In this document: positions 13,739-25,479 of the stretch, piece after piece
Layout of the letters: each line of letters begins with the position of its first letter
How positions within the stretch are numbered: the stretch's first letter is position 1
Assembly: GCA_037042915.1 (NCBI GenBank)
Contig: CM073193.1
Span: 7,750,001 to 7,814,000 of the forward strand
Origin: Auricularia sp. M13
Taxonomy: Eukaryota; Basidiomycota; Agaricomycetes; Auriculariales; Auriculariaceae
Direction of reading: 5' to 3'
DNA length: 64,000 nt
The notes under the pieces: generated by a model
Seen by the model: the letters and a program-made list of their open reading frames with translations, nothing else
Database searches by the model: none
Told to the model about the DNA's origin: nothing
Program-made: the position numbers and the translations under genes

Positions 13739-15838
13739 TCAGTTCAGCCGGCCGGTATGCAAAGACTGTACGCGCAGACGCACGTTCGGAGCCCGTGGGC
13801 GCTCGCAGCAACCGCTAAGAAAAGGCAGAAGGCCGACACTGCATAGAACGCATAGGGGTCGCCTTCCATGTGACTTTGCAACTGGACACGAGACGGTCAG
13901 GTCGGACGGAAATGGCAGATGGCTGGGAGGACGCACGTTCATTCCGAAAAGACCGGCTATAAGAGTGCTGGACCCGATGCCCATGGTCATTATGGATACC
14001 TGCGGGGAAGGTTTGCAAAAGCGAATGCCAGGCGGAAGCGGCACGAACCTTGAGGTCAAGAGTCAGGAGAGCATTCCGATTGGAATCAAGAATGAGGTCC
14101 ACGATTTCTTGAGTCGACGTGACGTTACTCTATGGAGAAGGGGTATGATATCGGATATTCTCGCCAGGAAGAGCTGTTAGGGGGGTCATACCATTGCGCT
14201 TTCCGATTCGGTCACAATTTCCTCGACCTGCTTCGAGAACGACTCGAGGAGGACCTCTAATTCTTCGTGGTCCGTCATATCGCGTTCGCGCTGAATGATC
14301 TTATCGGTAAGATACATCGCTGACATATCCTCATCTGGAAAAAGGTTCAGAGCGCAACACGGCGCGACGGTGATGATACGCACCTTGCTCGAGGACTTCG
14401 TCAAGCGCCTCTTGCACCTGAAATACGAGATTAGCATAGGCCCACAACGGCTTCAACAACGTGATGCTCGTACAAGTTTAGCGCGGTTATGGAAGCCGCT
14501 CAGCTTGCGCGAGCAATGCAGCAGGCGTCGAAACTTCTCGCGATCGATATCGTCCTCAAGTTCGGCGAGCACAGACCCCACGTGATTGCGCAGGAAGACC
14601 ATCTCGGCCTCGAGCGCGCTCACAACTGAGAGAAGCACGGATTCCAAGGCTCTGACGTGTTGTGTTGGCCCATTTAAGACTTTTGGCGATAAGATAGCTG
14701 AGCAGCGTACCTGAACTCGTAGGGCATTGTGGGGCTCTTCGCTTTGAGATTGTGCTGCCGGGTGAGGTCATCGGGATGCACACAGACTGTATAGGGCGGG
14801 CGTAGTTACCTCCAGGTGATAGAGGAACACGGAATGCAAGCGCGAGTCCGCCGAGCCGTAACTATCGAATAGTATAACTGTATCCGCCTTAATGAGGGCG
14901 CGGATGTGAAGAATGTTGACCTGCGGGTACGGTCAGAGGCTCTGCGTGAATCTGGGGTAATGATACGTACAAGGATTGCCTCCCGGCGTGCAAGGATGGT
15001 GGGGACCAGGTTAGGTACTCGTGAGTCAATTTTGCGAAGGTCGCGAGGCTGTTATAAATTAAAAACGCGTCTTAGACACGGGAGTGCGTGTGTACACTGC
15101 GAGGACTGACATTCAGGCGATGCTCAGAGCAGAGGTCGGACTTCTTGAACTGGCCAGAGATTGTCTTGACGTTTCCTGCGCATTCCGGTAAGACAGCCTG
15201 ACACGCTCAGACATCGCTAAAACGCACCCTCGGCGTCAAGAACAGTACCTACGCGTAAGACAAAGAAAAATCAGCAATTGCTTGGACTAGAAATTACTCA
15301 ATGACTGACAGCGGAGCATGAGATCGGTGGGTTGGCGGCCCTTGAGTGCCTTCTCCAAAATGGCGTTCCTGATGGAGTTTCGTCCGGGTCATGAGGCTCG
15401 AGGCCGTCTGGACACTGACGAGTCCATTGCAGGAGACGCGCAAAGGGATGGTGGAACGCCCTCGCTTGCGGCCGCAGTACGGCGAAAAAGTGTCGTCTGA
15501 TTGGTGCGCGAGCTCCTCTTAGTGCGCAGGAAAGCATGCCCCGTGCCCCATGAGACGAAGCCAGCAAGACGAACGACGCGGAGACTGCACAGTGCAAGCC
15601 CGGCCGACAGTGTCACGGTTTCTGCGTCTGCTTCCGAATCCGAGTCCGACGTTGTCGCCTCGGGCCCTTCGGTCGAATTTGCTAATCCCCAGCGCGAACT
15701 CGCGCACTGCTCCCTGGATACTGCTGCCGGCGCGTATATGCGCCTCAGAGAGGAAGCTGGCTTCAGAACGTGCCCCAGAAGCCCAACATTCTCTCCCTCC
15801 CGGGCCAGCCGCCGAAAGACTTGGCCCCGCAGCAGCAT
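13739..15838 (-). CDS. MRS2: MRS2/Lpe10-type mitochondrial magnesium channel
   Basis: CorA-Mrs2 family channel of the inner mitochondrial membrane that imports Mg2+. Conserved blocks appear in order across short exons: EKALKGRQPTDLMLRC (about 15.3 kb), ISGQFKKSDLCSEHRL, LQPRDLRKIDSRVPNLVPT, ILVNILHIRALIKAD, ALESVLLSVVSALEAE, LAELEDDIDREKFRRLL, DEDMSAMYLTDK and LILDSNRNALLTLDLKV. These are followed by the first helix with the selectivity motif GMN (LIAGLFGMN). After an intron comes SHMEGDPYAFYAVSAFC, the periplasm-like loop and second helix. The final residues (VRLRVQSLHTGRLN) need one extra base near 13785 to stay in frame. The N-terminus, expected to be a mitochondrial presequence, is uncertain: an Arg-rich open stretch runs to 15838 but I could not join it confidently. 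Confidence 0.85.
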
Positions 15839-16149
15839 GTATGGGACCCCCAGGGTCGTTGTCGTCGTCTCAATGTGTCACCGTCGCGAGGCGGTATATT
15901 GTTGCTCGGGCGAACGGACTCCCATCGACCTCCAGTCGTCCTGCGTTTACGTGACCGGGGGAGCTCCTGGGTCAGGCGATGGTCATGTGCCCATCCGCCG
16001 GATGCCGTATACTCCATTGCTTTCGGGCGTATACGAATTTTCTTGACTTTGGTCCACGCTTTGCTCTGCTGCGCGCCTTCTTAATTGGCCTGCCATAACA
16101 CTCCCTTCCTCTCCCCAGCCATGCACGACTGACTGACGCGACGTTGACA
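15839..16149. other. Divergent intergenic region
   Basis: Lies between the minus-strand MRS2 gene and the plus-strand nucleotidyltransferase-like gene, and presumably holds both promoters. I see no coding motif. Confidence 0.4.
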
Positions 16150-17039
16150 ATGCCACCACGGATCCGACGTCTCCTCGAGGCCGCTACGGAGCTGTCGACC
16201 CTCCTGACGGCCGCTGGCGTCGTCCATGCCTTCCACGGCGGCTTCCTGGCCGTCCTGTTGGGCTCGCCGCGCGACACAGAGGTGCGCGCTCGTCCCCTCC
16301 GGCTCCAGATCGACGCTGAGCAGCAGGATTGCCCTCTCAGAATATCTGTGTGATCGTCCAGGGCGGCTTCCGGCCCGTGCGTGACGCAGTCGCGGGCAGC
16401 GATAAATTCACGGTCACGAATGCGACATGGGCAGCGCGGTGCGTGTCCTCCCAGGCATACAGCGCGCCATTCTCAACGTAGCAGATTATTCGTGTCGTAC
16501 CAACACGCCATTCCGGCGATCGACGTGAGCTGAGTGAACGCTCGCTGCAGGACACCATGCTGAAGGCCGAATGCTAGATTGAGGTGAAGATTGCGGGTGA
16601 GGATGGGCCACGCCGGCTGGACACGAGCACCACGATGACTCTCCATAATCTACCCTGGCTCTCAGTCACGGAGTTCGTCCGGGCCAAACTGAAGGACTGG
16701 ATGTTGTGCGCATGCATTCTCGAGTCTTGGCTCGCGTTCTGATCTTCCCTTCCCCGACTCACTACCTCCATCCGGACGTGATCACCTGCGCGCTCGTCTT
16801 CCGGCCCCCTCGCTCGTCCTCTCCACTTCGTTTCGCGCGCAACGGGTTGACATCACTTCCACGTCACTGTACGCAGACGTGCAGCAGCTGAAGACGCACA
16901 TGATATAGCCTTCGTGCTGGGCTCGTTCCATGCAAACATCGATATCAATCGCATACCGGAGCAGGACATGGCACGCTTCATCGCCGCCGTGCCCTCCGCC
17001 GCGCTGGGCTGGCAGGCAGTCCGCGCGCGCTATCAATAG
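16150..17039 (+). CDS. Fungal nucleotidyltransferase-like protein
   Basis: Resembles a basidiomycete-expanded family of minimal nucleotidyltransferase-like proteins of unknown substrate. The first exon reads LLTAAGVVHAFHGGFLAVLLG then SPRDTE, the family's N-terminal helix and Gly-rich turn. After an intron (donor at GTGCGC past 16278) comes NICVIVQGGFRPVRDAVAG. Later exons give VSYQHAIPAIDV, FVRAKLKDWML and a terminal DINRIPEQDMARFIAAVPSA ending VRARYQ-stop at 17037-17039. Exon phases agree at most joins but the middle exons near 16.55 kb are only roughly placed. A functional enzyme is not assured: typical catalytic acidic residues after the Gly-Ser turn are not obvious here. The start ATG at 16150 precedes an arginine-rich helix. 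Confidence 0.6.
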
Positions 17040-18191
17040 CATTGGCCTGTACGCAGCACTCCCCCCACACCAAAATTTCAACAAAAGGGCATCATGAGGA
17101 AAACCTTCAGACTCCCGCATCGCGCAACGCGAGCTCTTAATTTCGCTAATGAAGCGCGGGATGCGCTTCGATGAGCGTTGAGCACGATGCCTCGCTGACT
17201 CCGCCACCATCGCTGCAGTACACAGACTACCAGTGTGGCAAGCGCTGTTACCTCAGGCTACCGAACTCTTTTTTGCGCCAAAACAGCGGGCCTGCCAGTG
17301 AGGCATGTGGCTTCCTCGCGCGGCAGAAGATCTGTCGCGCCCCGGATGGCTCAACCGAGGTGACTGTGAACAGCGTCTCCGGTCGTCCGGTCAATTCAGA
17401 ATCAATGCTGTGCGCGTCAAAGCTGCCATCATGGGTTTCCCACGAGAGGATGCTCGGGGGAACGCCCTTGGTCCAGATTTGCGCTGCAGGAGCGTTCGGC
17501 ATCACCTGAGCGAAAACGTGTCCAGACCTCTCCTGCCTGTCGAAGCAACCCCTCATCTACATAGGCACGAGACCTGCAGGGCTGATGCACGGCTAACAAG
17601 CCATTTGCAAACATCCTGAGGTTCGACGGGGGACGTTCCTTTTACTGGGCAATAAAGCCTTCAGTGTCAGAGCTCATGGAATCTGTGGGACAGCTTGAAA
17701 GCAGCATTTTCTTGTATACTTTGATGAGTATACGCGTCAGAACCTTGTTTTTCTCCTCAAGAAGTACGCTCGCTCTTGCATTGAATTGTCCTGGTCACTT
17801 TGTTCCTGGGCAGTAGGCATCTCCGGTGCAATCTCCGAGTCCGTGCACACAGACGGGCGCTAGGCACAGATGTCACATCGGGAGAACAGCGGGATCCCTT
17901 TCCAACTGCGAACCTCAGCCGCAGGTTGCACCAATATATGCAGTATAACACCGACCGTTTCCGTGAGGTTCATTTCATGACGGTAGAGCGAAGTGACCTC
18001 GACACCCCCAGGTTCGTTGTCTTCGGAACTTCTGCCTTCGGTTTGCATACGGATCCGCGGATAGTCGGCTGCGGATCCCGATTTAGAATTGATTGCCTCC
18101 CAAAGTCAGTTCATCCCTCCAGTTGGTATTTAATGTCGCGTTGAACTTCCGCAAAGGTGTATGTACGTCAATACAACAGTCAAGGAAGGTA
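17040..18191. other. Intergenic, no gene recognised
   Basis: Contains short open frames up to about 112 codons (17171-17509, plus) without family motifs, splice pattern or signal peptide. I do not support a gene. It includes the 3' end region of the downstream minus-strand NMT gene. Confidence 0.4.
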
Positions 18192-20172
18192 TTAGAACAT
18201 GACGACGCCCATCCCACGACCTACGTCGTGCTCGCCAGCAGCTTCAATGCCTGCCAGCGGAGTCGTGCGCCAATTGTACAAGTAATGGTTCAATATTCCG
18301 TTGCCCTTTCCGAACTGCACAGAATTAGTCTGTTTCAGCAAACGATTACAAACTAAATAAAATGTAACGGACTTTGAGGTCGTCCAGGAAGTAGTCGTTG
18401 TCCATCAAGGTGAGTGCGTTGAAAACATCGAACTTGGCTTGGTCTGCAAGGATGAGCGCGTCGTTGATGAGCTCCGTAATGCGGCGCTTGAGGCGCCCGT
18501 CCTCCGCTGCACCGGGCTGCAGCGCCACGTTCGACCCGTAGTAGAATAGGTATGCGGCGTCAAGCACTGTGTACTTCGAGTTGCCGAGCACGGAGGAAGG
18601 CAGGTTGTAGAACGAAAAGTAGTCTGTAACCTTGTGCGTTTCCGGGTCCTGGTAAAAATGCAGACAGCATGGCGTGAGCAAACTCAGGCTAACGCAGGTG
18701 ACACGGCTGACCTCGACAACATAAGACCAGACAACCTGACCCTCGCGTCGCCCGTCCTTGACCGCGCCCTTCCCGAGACCGCCAAGGAACAAATGGCGCA
18801 GCTCATCCGTGGTCATAATGGGGACGACGCCGAACCGCTTCATGTACTGGTTCCATATCGTCTTCACGTCGTTGATGTCCTTGTTCTGCATTTCGCGCAG
18901 ACCGCGATGCAACAGGTGCGGCTGCGAAGGCAGCTGGAAGAAGCGCACCATGCGCGCGACCGTCATGCCCTGTTTGATACCCGTGAAGCCCGTGTCAATG
19001 AGCTTGGGGATGTTGATTAATCGATGGTAGTATCGGCAGGCGGTCACCGGCGTGGGCAGGAATGTGCCCGAAGTATGAATGGCCTGGAAGATGCCTTTCA
19101 GATGGCACTGGCGCGTCACTTCCTTGATGAGCACGGGCGCGAGGCGTTTGTTGCGCAGCTTCTTGTGCACGACCAGGAAATTAATTTCAGTCGATTTGAA
19201 TTGCCTGGAAACGTTTCAATTCAGCTCTATTCACGCGCAACAAAGAGGCACACACGCTTGTCGTACGCGAAGGGTGATCGGAGTACCCGAGATGAAGGCT
19301 ACAAGCTTGCGGTTCGTCGAAACGCGCACGCCGATATGCCATTCTTTGTGGTAGTGTGGAAACTGTAGAGCCCTGGCACGGTGCGTGTTCAATCCCCGGC
19401 GTCAAATAACAGTAAGTCACACCCACCATTGCAGGAATTCTGCGCTGTACTTGAACCTGAACGTGGCATCGTCATCTTCTACGTAGTTCGCCGACAATAA
19501 CTCGTAAAGTTCTTTCAGCTGAGAGTGCGTTAATAATGGTATACATAGGCAGCCGAAGACAACATGCCTGGGAGGCGTCATTGAGGTCAACAAATGACCA
19601 TTCGAAGCCTTTAGGCAGGGGATAAGGCTCCTGGCGGACTTGGTCGCGCGGTACAGCCGGTTCGATGTAACCGTCCTGCTGTGGAGGTGCTTCGCCTTGC
19701 AATGGGCTCAGTGGGCCAGTTAATGCTCAACGCTTCATGCAATTACCGATCTTGGTGACTGGCTGCGTGGACCAGAACTAAGCAGAAATGAGCTCCTGAG
19801 CGCGTCGCAAAATTTGATACACACTTTATAGTCGCCCATGTCCTTCTTGTTCTTGCCAGTCATGTCAGACTTGCCCTGAGCATAGTCTGCGAGTTTGAGC
19901 TGGTCCAAGGCGGCACGGACGTCGCTGTCCGTGGCTTCTGGGTGCTCCCGCCGAACACGCTCAAGGATATCGTTGACTACGGGCTGTGGGATGGCTGGCT
20001 GCAGTTTGAAGGCCCTAGCCACCTTCGATTTCTTCTTCTTCTTCTTCGCCGAGGTCGACGACGACGACGCGCCCTCGGCAGGCGCCACGAAATCGTCGAC
20101 AGCGCCGTCCTCAGAGCCATCCGAGGACTCTGAACCGTCGTGCTCACGGTCGACTGTGGGTTCGGTGGCCAT
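18192..20172 (-). CDS. NMT1: Glycylpeptide N-tetradecanoyltransferase (N-myristoyltransferase)
   Basis: Cytosolic enzyme that transfers myristate from myristoyl-CoA to N-terminal glycines. It starts [13 protein letters not shown] with an acidic/Ser-rich, Lys-rich leader (ribosome-targeting type), then [14 protein letters not shown]. The NMT core follows: [29 protein letters not shown] (the conserved acyl-CoA and catalytic region), [51 protein letters not shown] and [12 protein letters not shown] last exon reads [17 protein letters not shown] and ends GRGMGVVMF, placing the carboxylate needed for catalysis at the very C-terminus. One intron (18649-18711) is 63 nt, in phase and stop-free, so it looks like coding sequence at first sight. 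It is read as an intron because VVE must join DPETHKV. Confidence 0.93.
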
Positions 20173-20814
20173 CGTTGGAATCGTGGCCTTGCGCTCGCAG
20201 ATGAGGCGCTGTATCGGGAATTACCGACAGCAGCTCGGCGGCATCGGTCCGCGGAGCACATCTACCGCCCTCGTACTTACAGCTCTTGGTGGCACCCGAC
20301 TCGCGCATCGCACTGAACTTTTCAACATCAGCGCAGTATTTAATGAGTTCGAGGCGTGTTGTTTATATGCCCAATTTTGCTTGGCGGCACTTGGAGTCCG
20401 TGCGACGCATTTCCGCCTCGTACTAATCCCACTTTAGACTCTTGCAGTAACCAGTTGCACGGCCTGCCTACAGCCTCACCTGGGACAATTCCAGGCACGC
20501 TGTCGGCTCGCCTGTGGCTTTTGTTTTCGGAATGCCTTGCGGTGCTCGCCTTTGAGCTGTGGGTTGTCAGACCATTTTTTGCATAGTCTTGCTCGGTGTT
20601 TCGCGGCCCAGACCTATCGAAGGACTCACGTTCAGAAAACTCAAAGTCGTAGGCGATGCGAGCATCGCATTTGCCAGGGCAGGCTCGCATTCCCACCCTA
20701 CATCCGTCTGTCACTTGGCACTGCCGGCGCTTTGCGGTGTCTCACTAGCGATTGCGAATGAAAAGGACCATGCTCCCTTAGAGCTAGCAGCTTTAACCTT
20801 TGACCCAGACCACC
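20173..20814. other. Divergent intergenic region
   Basis: Lies between the start of NMT (minus) and the start of the next gene (plus), and presumably holds two promoters. No open frame here has recognisable motifs. Confidence 0.45.
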
Positions 20815-22382
20815 ATGAGGCTCTCTGCGCTCTGCGCCGCTGCCTTGGGTCTCCTGGTCGTGGCGAAGGTCAGCGTTGACGACACGGACCCGTCTATCGT
20901 CTACGCGTCTCCCGGTGAAGACTGGACAAGACATGTGAACCAGGCGGCCAGTTACGAACTTTTCAACAATTCTGATACGTTTACGAGCGTGCGTGGAGCG
21001 ACGATTACCTGGAAGTTCAGAGGTGCGCGAATGCAAACTCATCCTACCCGGGTGCTCAACCTTTGTCCAGGTACCTCTGTGGAATATTGGGGCAACACTG
21101 GTCGGTCATAAATCATCGTCTGTTACGTCTTCTGTTGGTGACATCCCAAGTATAGGTTCATATCACGGGCCATGTAGTGTTACGGTGGACGGCGTGAGCT
21201 ACGGGAATGTCAGCAGCAACGCGGAGAAGACGGGTCCCCCCATCGCCCTTTTTGTTCAAGAAGGTCTTTCGGGCGACAGCCAGCATACCATCGTCATCCG
21301 AGTCGTTGCGTCAGCATATCCCAACGTTTGCGAGCTTGATCGTTTTGTGTACGTCTTGCCACTTTGCCACCCCTATCGTTCCTTATCAGGTATCTTAACT
21401 TAGGTACGAGCCAGTCGAGTCTAAGACCACCGCCGACACTGGTTCTAAACCCTCAGAGACTGCCGGCTCGCAAGGCGCATCAAAATCCTCCGGCTCAGGC
21501 TCGCATTGGGCGATCATTGGAGGCGCTATTGGAGGCACTGTCGGAGCCGTTATACTCGTTCTGACTCTGGGGGTATGTTATTGTCAGAGAAAACGTTCTA
21601 AGCGCGCCAAGGAGGACGACGAGGCCTTCAAGTTCCCCTCGGGTATGCCCACTCTTCCCGTAGTCACCCCAATGAGCGAGCCGCCTTCGCCCTTCGTGTC
21701 TCGCCCGATTTCGATGAACCCACCGCATCTAACGCCGCCTTCGATGCCCTCGCGACCCTTGTCTGTTGGCAGCTCAGTCTACTTGGGAGGTGTGCCGCCC
21801 GGCCTCGCAGGTCCTATTGCCACGCAGCGGGCCAGCGCGGTGTATGATGGTCCTCCCAGCGGTGTCCTCATGCCTCTGCCGCACCCTGCAGACCGACGTC
21901 GCCCAGTTTCATCCTACGGGTCGGAGTCCCACTACGGTGCTCTGCCGTCTCCTGCCACATCGTCTATGACCGGCCAGCCTTTGCTCTCACGCAACTCCAC
22001 GCACTCGTCCTCTCATGCCTCCTTCACGACTACTCCCATCGCGCCTGCAGGGACACGACCCCTTTCGCCCGGCCGCCCACAGTACGTGCTCAGTGCCGCC
22101 TCGGAGCTGGGCGAGCCAGAGGAACCAGAGGCGCCTTCTTGGCCGAGCGACGTGAAGACGAAACCAAAAGAAACAGCTCCAAATACGGTCTTGCTTCCGG
22201 CCGCCACGGCCGGATCCGGCGCAGCAGCTTCGACGTCTGCTGTCAGTTCGGGGGCTGCCACTATCACGGAGGTTCCTGTCGTGCAGCACACCGATGCTGG
22301 CAGCGTCGCTGCGCCCGCTGCTGCACCCGCTCTCGAGGAACTTCCGCCCGCCTACAATGAGCAATGGTCAGGTGGCCAGTGA
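20815..22382 (+). CDS. Secretory single-pass membrane protein with Ser/Pro-rich cytoplasmic tail and PPxY end
   Basis: Function unknown; architecture resembles a basidiomycete type I membrane protein family. A signal peptide (MRLSALCAAALGLLVVAKVS) is followed by a ~150-residue ectodomain with a beta-sandwich look (DDTDPSIVY.., SVEYWGNTG, SYHGPCSVTVDGV, HTIVIRV) and a Ser/Thr/Gly stalk. One transmembrane helix (HWAIIGGAIGGTVGAVILVL) is followed by a basic stop-transfer QRKRSKRAK. About 265 cytoplasmic residues rich in Pro/Ser follow, ending ELPPAYNEQWSGGQ. PPAY fits the PPxY consensus bound by WW domains of Rsp5/Nedd4 ligases (inference). Three introns (donors after KFRG, WGNTG and RFV) keep the frame. 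The start ATG at 20815 gives an immediate signal peptide. Confidence 0.75.
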
Positions 22383-22640
22383 TCTGTGGACAGAGTGGGA
22401 CATTGGGACTATTCCGCTCTTCGCGTCACGCTACCCAGTATTACTTGTGACCCAAGACGACCTGTAGTACGCTTCCTCTAATTACTACGCGCTCTTGTAG
22501 TGATAACTACCCGCTATGGCAGCATGTCGAATCGCGGCGGGGTTCGAACTTTCCCATGCCGGGAGCATGCGTGATTGCAAAACGTCAGCGACGTGTCGCT
22601 GCACGGCTGTTTCAAATGGAGGCGCGGAGGTAATGGGAGG

Positions 22641-22650
22641 TTTATAAATG
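22641..22650 (+). promoter_or_regulatory. TATA-like element upstream of the second P450
   Basis: tttataaatg lies about 65 bp before the ATG at 22716. Position and composition fit a core promoter, but this is sequence inspection only. Confidence 0.35.
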
Positions 22651-22715
22651 ATGAGTATCCGTTCATATACCCCACTTCAGTTGCAGGGCGCAGTCAGTAT
22701 CGCATTTGAACCCAT

Positions 22716-24887
22716 ATGCTTTCAACTACAGACGCCTTCGTTACTGCATCGCTGCTTTGTGCCGCTGGGCTCATCTGGCTGCGGCGCGAACGAAACAGCG
22801 CTCTCCCGCTGCCCCCTGGACCACCCAGACATTGGCTACTGGGGAATGTCAGGGACGTGCCGGAAACAGAGGCATGGCTGAAATTCAGGGAGTACGCTGC
22901 TACTTATGGTAGGCCAACCATCCACCTACGCGATGTCTACAGACTCGCTGACGGTATGCGCAATCTCAGGACCTATCATGTCTTTCAGTCTCCCTGGAGG
23001 CAATACAGTCGTCGTTCTGAATACGCTGGAATCAATCAACGACCTGCTGGAGAAGAAGAGCGCTGTGTATTCTGATCGACCAGTTACTGTCATGGGCGAG
23101 ATGATGGGTTTTGACAAAGTCCGCTTTCCTCTCTCATTTTGTTTATTCCTTATGCAAATTCCAGACCATTGTACTTCTGCCAGATGGCCCTGGCCTACGC
23201 CGATACCGGAGGATGTGCCGCATCGCGCTGGGCCCCGCAGCCTTGGGGCAGTACACGCCGATTCAGCAGAAGGTGGTCTCCCGCTTCATCGAAGAGATGA
23301 ACAAGCATCACGCGGAGAATCCAAACGGCGACGACGTTTTTATGGGACAAATCCGACTTGCAGCGGTGCGGGCGATCCTGGGGATCGCATACGGCATCGA
23401 AGTCGACGATGTGGATCATCCGGTACGTGCAAAATCAATCTGAGGAGCTCGTGAATCTCAATTTCTGCGAGCTAGTATGTCAAGACTGCGGAGAATTCCG
23501 CAAGTTACCTGCAGAAGGCTCTCCAGCCAAGCCGTTACTTGGTCAACTTCATCCCGATCCGTGCGTTGCAGTTTTTTATGGCTTTGATTATAGTCGTTTA
23601 CCATGCGTAGTACGCTACATTCCCGAATGGTTCCCGGGCGCCACCTTCAAGCGCGAGGCTCGGCTAGGTTTCGCAGCGAGAGAAGTCACAGGAACCGCGC
23701 CGTTTCAGGCCGTGGAACAAGAGATGGTGTGTTCTTCAAGGAACGTCACAAACGTCAAAGACTGATTAGGGGATTTGTCCAGAAATCTGGATCTGCGCCG
23801 CCTTCTTATGTTTCAACATTATTAGCCAACATCGACGATCCCACCGCGTCAGAGTCGGACAAGTACGACCGAGAGGCTGTAAAAGCCACGGCTCGCGGAA
23901 TGTATAATGGCGCGTACTCGCCTATTCCGTTCTGAGGTTGGGAGCTGATGCTGCATTCCTAACTCTAGCCGGTGTTGACACGGTACGCGTCCCTTGCGAT
24001 GAACTGCCGGCGACGGCGTTGTCTGATTGGCGAGACAGACAAACTCGACCCTCAACAGCTTCATTGCGGCGATGCTCCAGCATCCGGAGATGCAGGCCAA
24101 GGCGCAAGCCGAGCTTGATTCCGTAGTTGGGACGTGGCAACTTCCAAGCATAGAGGATAGAGACCGACTCCCCTATGTCCATGCTATCGTCAAGGAGACA
24201 ATGCGATGGCAACCTGCCATTCCGTTTGGTGAGCTCTGTTCCCCTCTGCAGTGAACGACGCTGAAGGCGTTTCATGGTAGGTATACCACACCGTATAACG
24301 CGGCAGGACGACGTCTACAAGGGTCAGTTACCGCATGGAAATTTGCTGTGGGCATCAATGTATTCTGCAGGATACTTCATCCCCAAGGGTTCGACTATTA
24401 TCGCGAATATCTGGTGCGTAATGAGACAATCCTAAGCTTTCCAAACCGAGTTTAAGGCCATGCTCATCGTGGTCAACCAGGAATGCTTCGAGGTCTGGGC
24501 CCGCTGAGGAACGACTGGACGAATTCGACCCTTCACGATATCTCGACCCGACTCGAAACCCACCAGACAACACAATCATTTTCGGCTTCGGCAGAAGGCA
24601 GGCTAGCTTAATTCCTTCACGTCGTATCTAACAGCACGTCAAGGGTATGCGTGGGTCAGCTTGTCGCTGAGAGCATGGTATTCTTGATGGTGGCGGCCAT
24701 ATTGTCTTCGTTTACGATCCTCCCTCCGCTCGATGAGACGGAGAAAGAGACGATCAATTGGCACGGTATCCAGTCAAAGTAAGCCGTTCTGTAGCCCTTG
24801 TAGAGGCCCGAAGAACTCACGAGATCCCTCAGCCAACCCTTGCCGTTCCGGTGTCGTTTGGTGCCGCGTCAGGCGAACGCTCACTGA
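22716..24887 (+). CDS. Cytochrome P450, paralogue of the one at 2.1 kb; two GC-AG introns
   Basis: Second membrane P450 of the same subfamily, with the same exon plan. It shows [15 protein letters not shown] after the N-terminal anchor, [53 protein letters not shown]-helix AGVDT, K-helix [16 protein letters not shown], and haem loop FGFGRR joined across an intron to VCVGQL. It ends [16 protein letters not shown]. No internal frame break was found once introns are removed. Two junctions that are GT in the first gene are GC here: after MYN(G) at 23910 and inside the haem loop at 24598; both need GC-AG splicing to keep frame. It is otherwise apparently functional. Substrate unknown; being 18 kb from its paralogue suggests local duplication. 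Confidence 0.87.
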
Positions 24888-25479
24888 GCGTCCACCTAAT
24901 CACCGACCACAGCAATCGGCGTCGCCCCGAACTCACTTCATGAATCCCGCAGTAGTATATTTTTCGAATAATAAGCTCCCAGTCGCTCTTGGTTGAATAG
25001 TGTACACTCGTATGAGCCGTTTACGAGGCACGGCTTTCCCATTTCGAGATATCCCCTGCATGCCGCTTAACAATAATAGACTGGATCTCACAAACAGCGC
25101 TATACTGCTTCAATCTGTCCGTTTACGGCTACCAGCTCTTTCGGGGCATCCGGCACTGATCGACTGTATGTATCGGGGAGCCGGTCCCAAAGTGGCAGGC
25201 TTGGAGCTTCGCCTGGAGGCTGGAGCGTGTGAGGCTAAGCTGCCCTCTGGTCGAGGTCTCCACGCGCGTTGTCCTCGCGCAGGAAGCGCGGGAACGAAGT
25301 CGCGTGGCTTTGATCCGTCAAGTGATAAGAACAGGCAATCGGTGTCATTTGCTCCCGATTCTTTTCTTCTGAGCAGTGCTTTATTCTGTCAGCGCTGCGC
25401 CCTTCTTCTCTTCTGCCTTCACGCAGCAGCGCAGGCTGTTGCCTTTTATCCTTGGAGCTCGGGGCCCTTGCTCGCGCAG
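24888..25479. other. Intergenic
   Basis: An open frame runs through most of this stretch into the next gene, but it lacks any motif before the ATG at 25480. I treat it as upstream region. Confidence 0.4.

Noticed and set aside
22530-22590. tRNA-like T-loop string (ggttcgaa) in the spacer before the second P450
   Set aside because: On neither strand can a T-stem, anticodon stem or acceptor stem be formed around it.
25000-25479. In-frame upstream extension of the 25.5 kb membrane protein
   Set aside because: The ATG at 25480 starts a good signal peptide; upstream translation has no conserved features.
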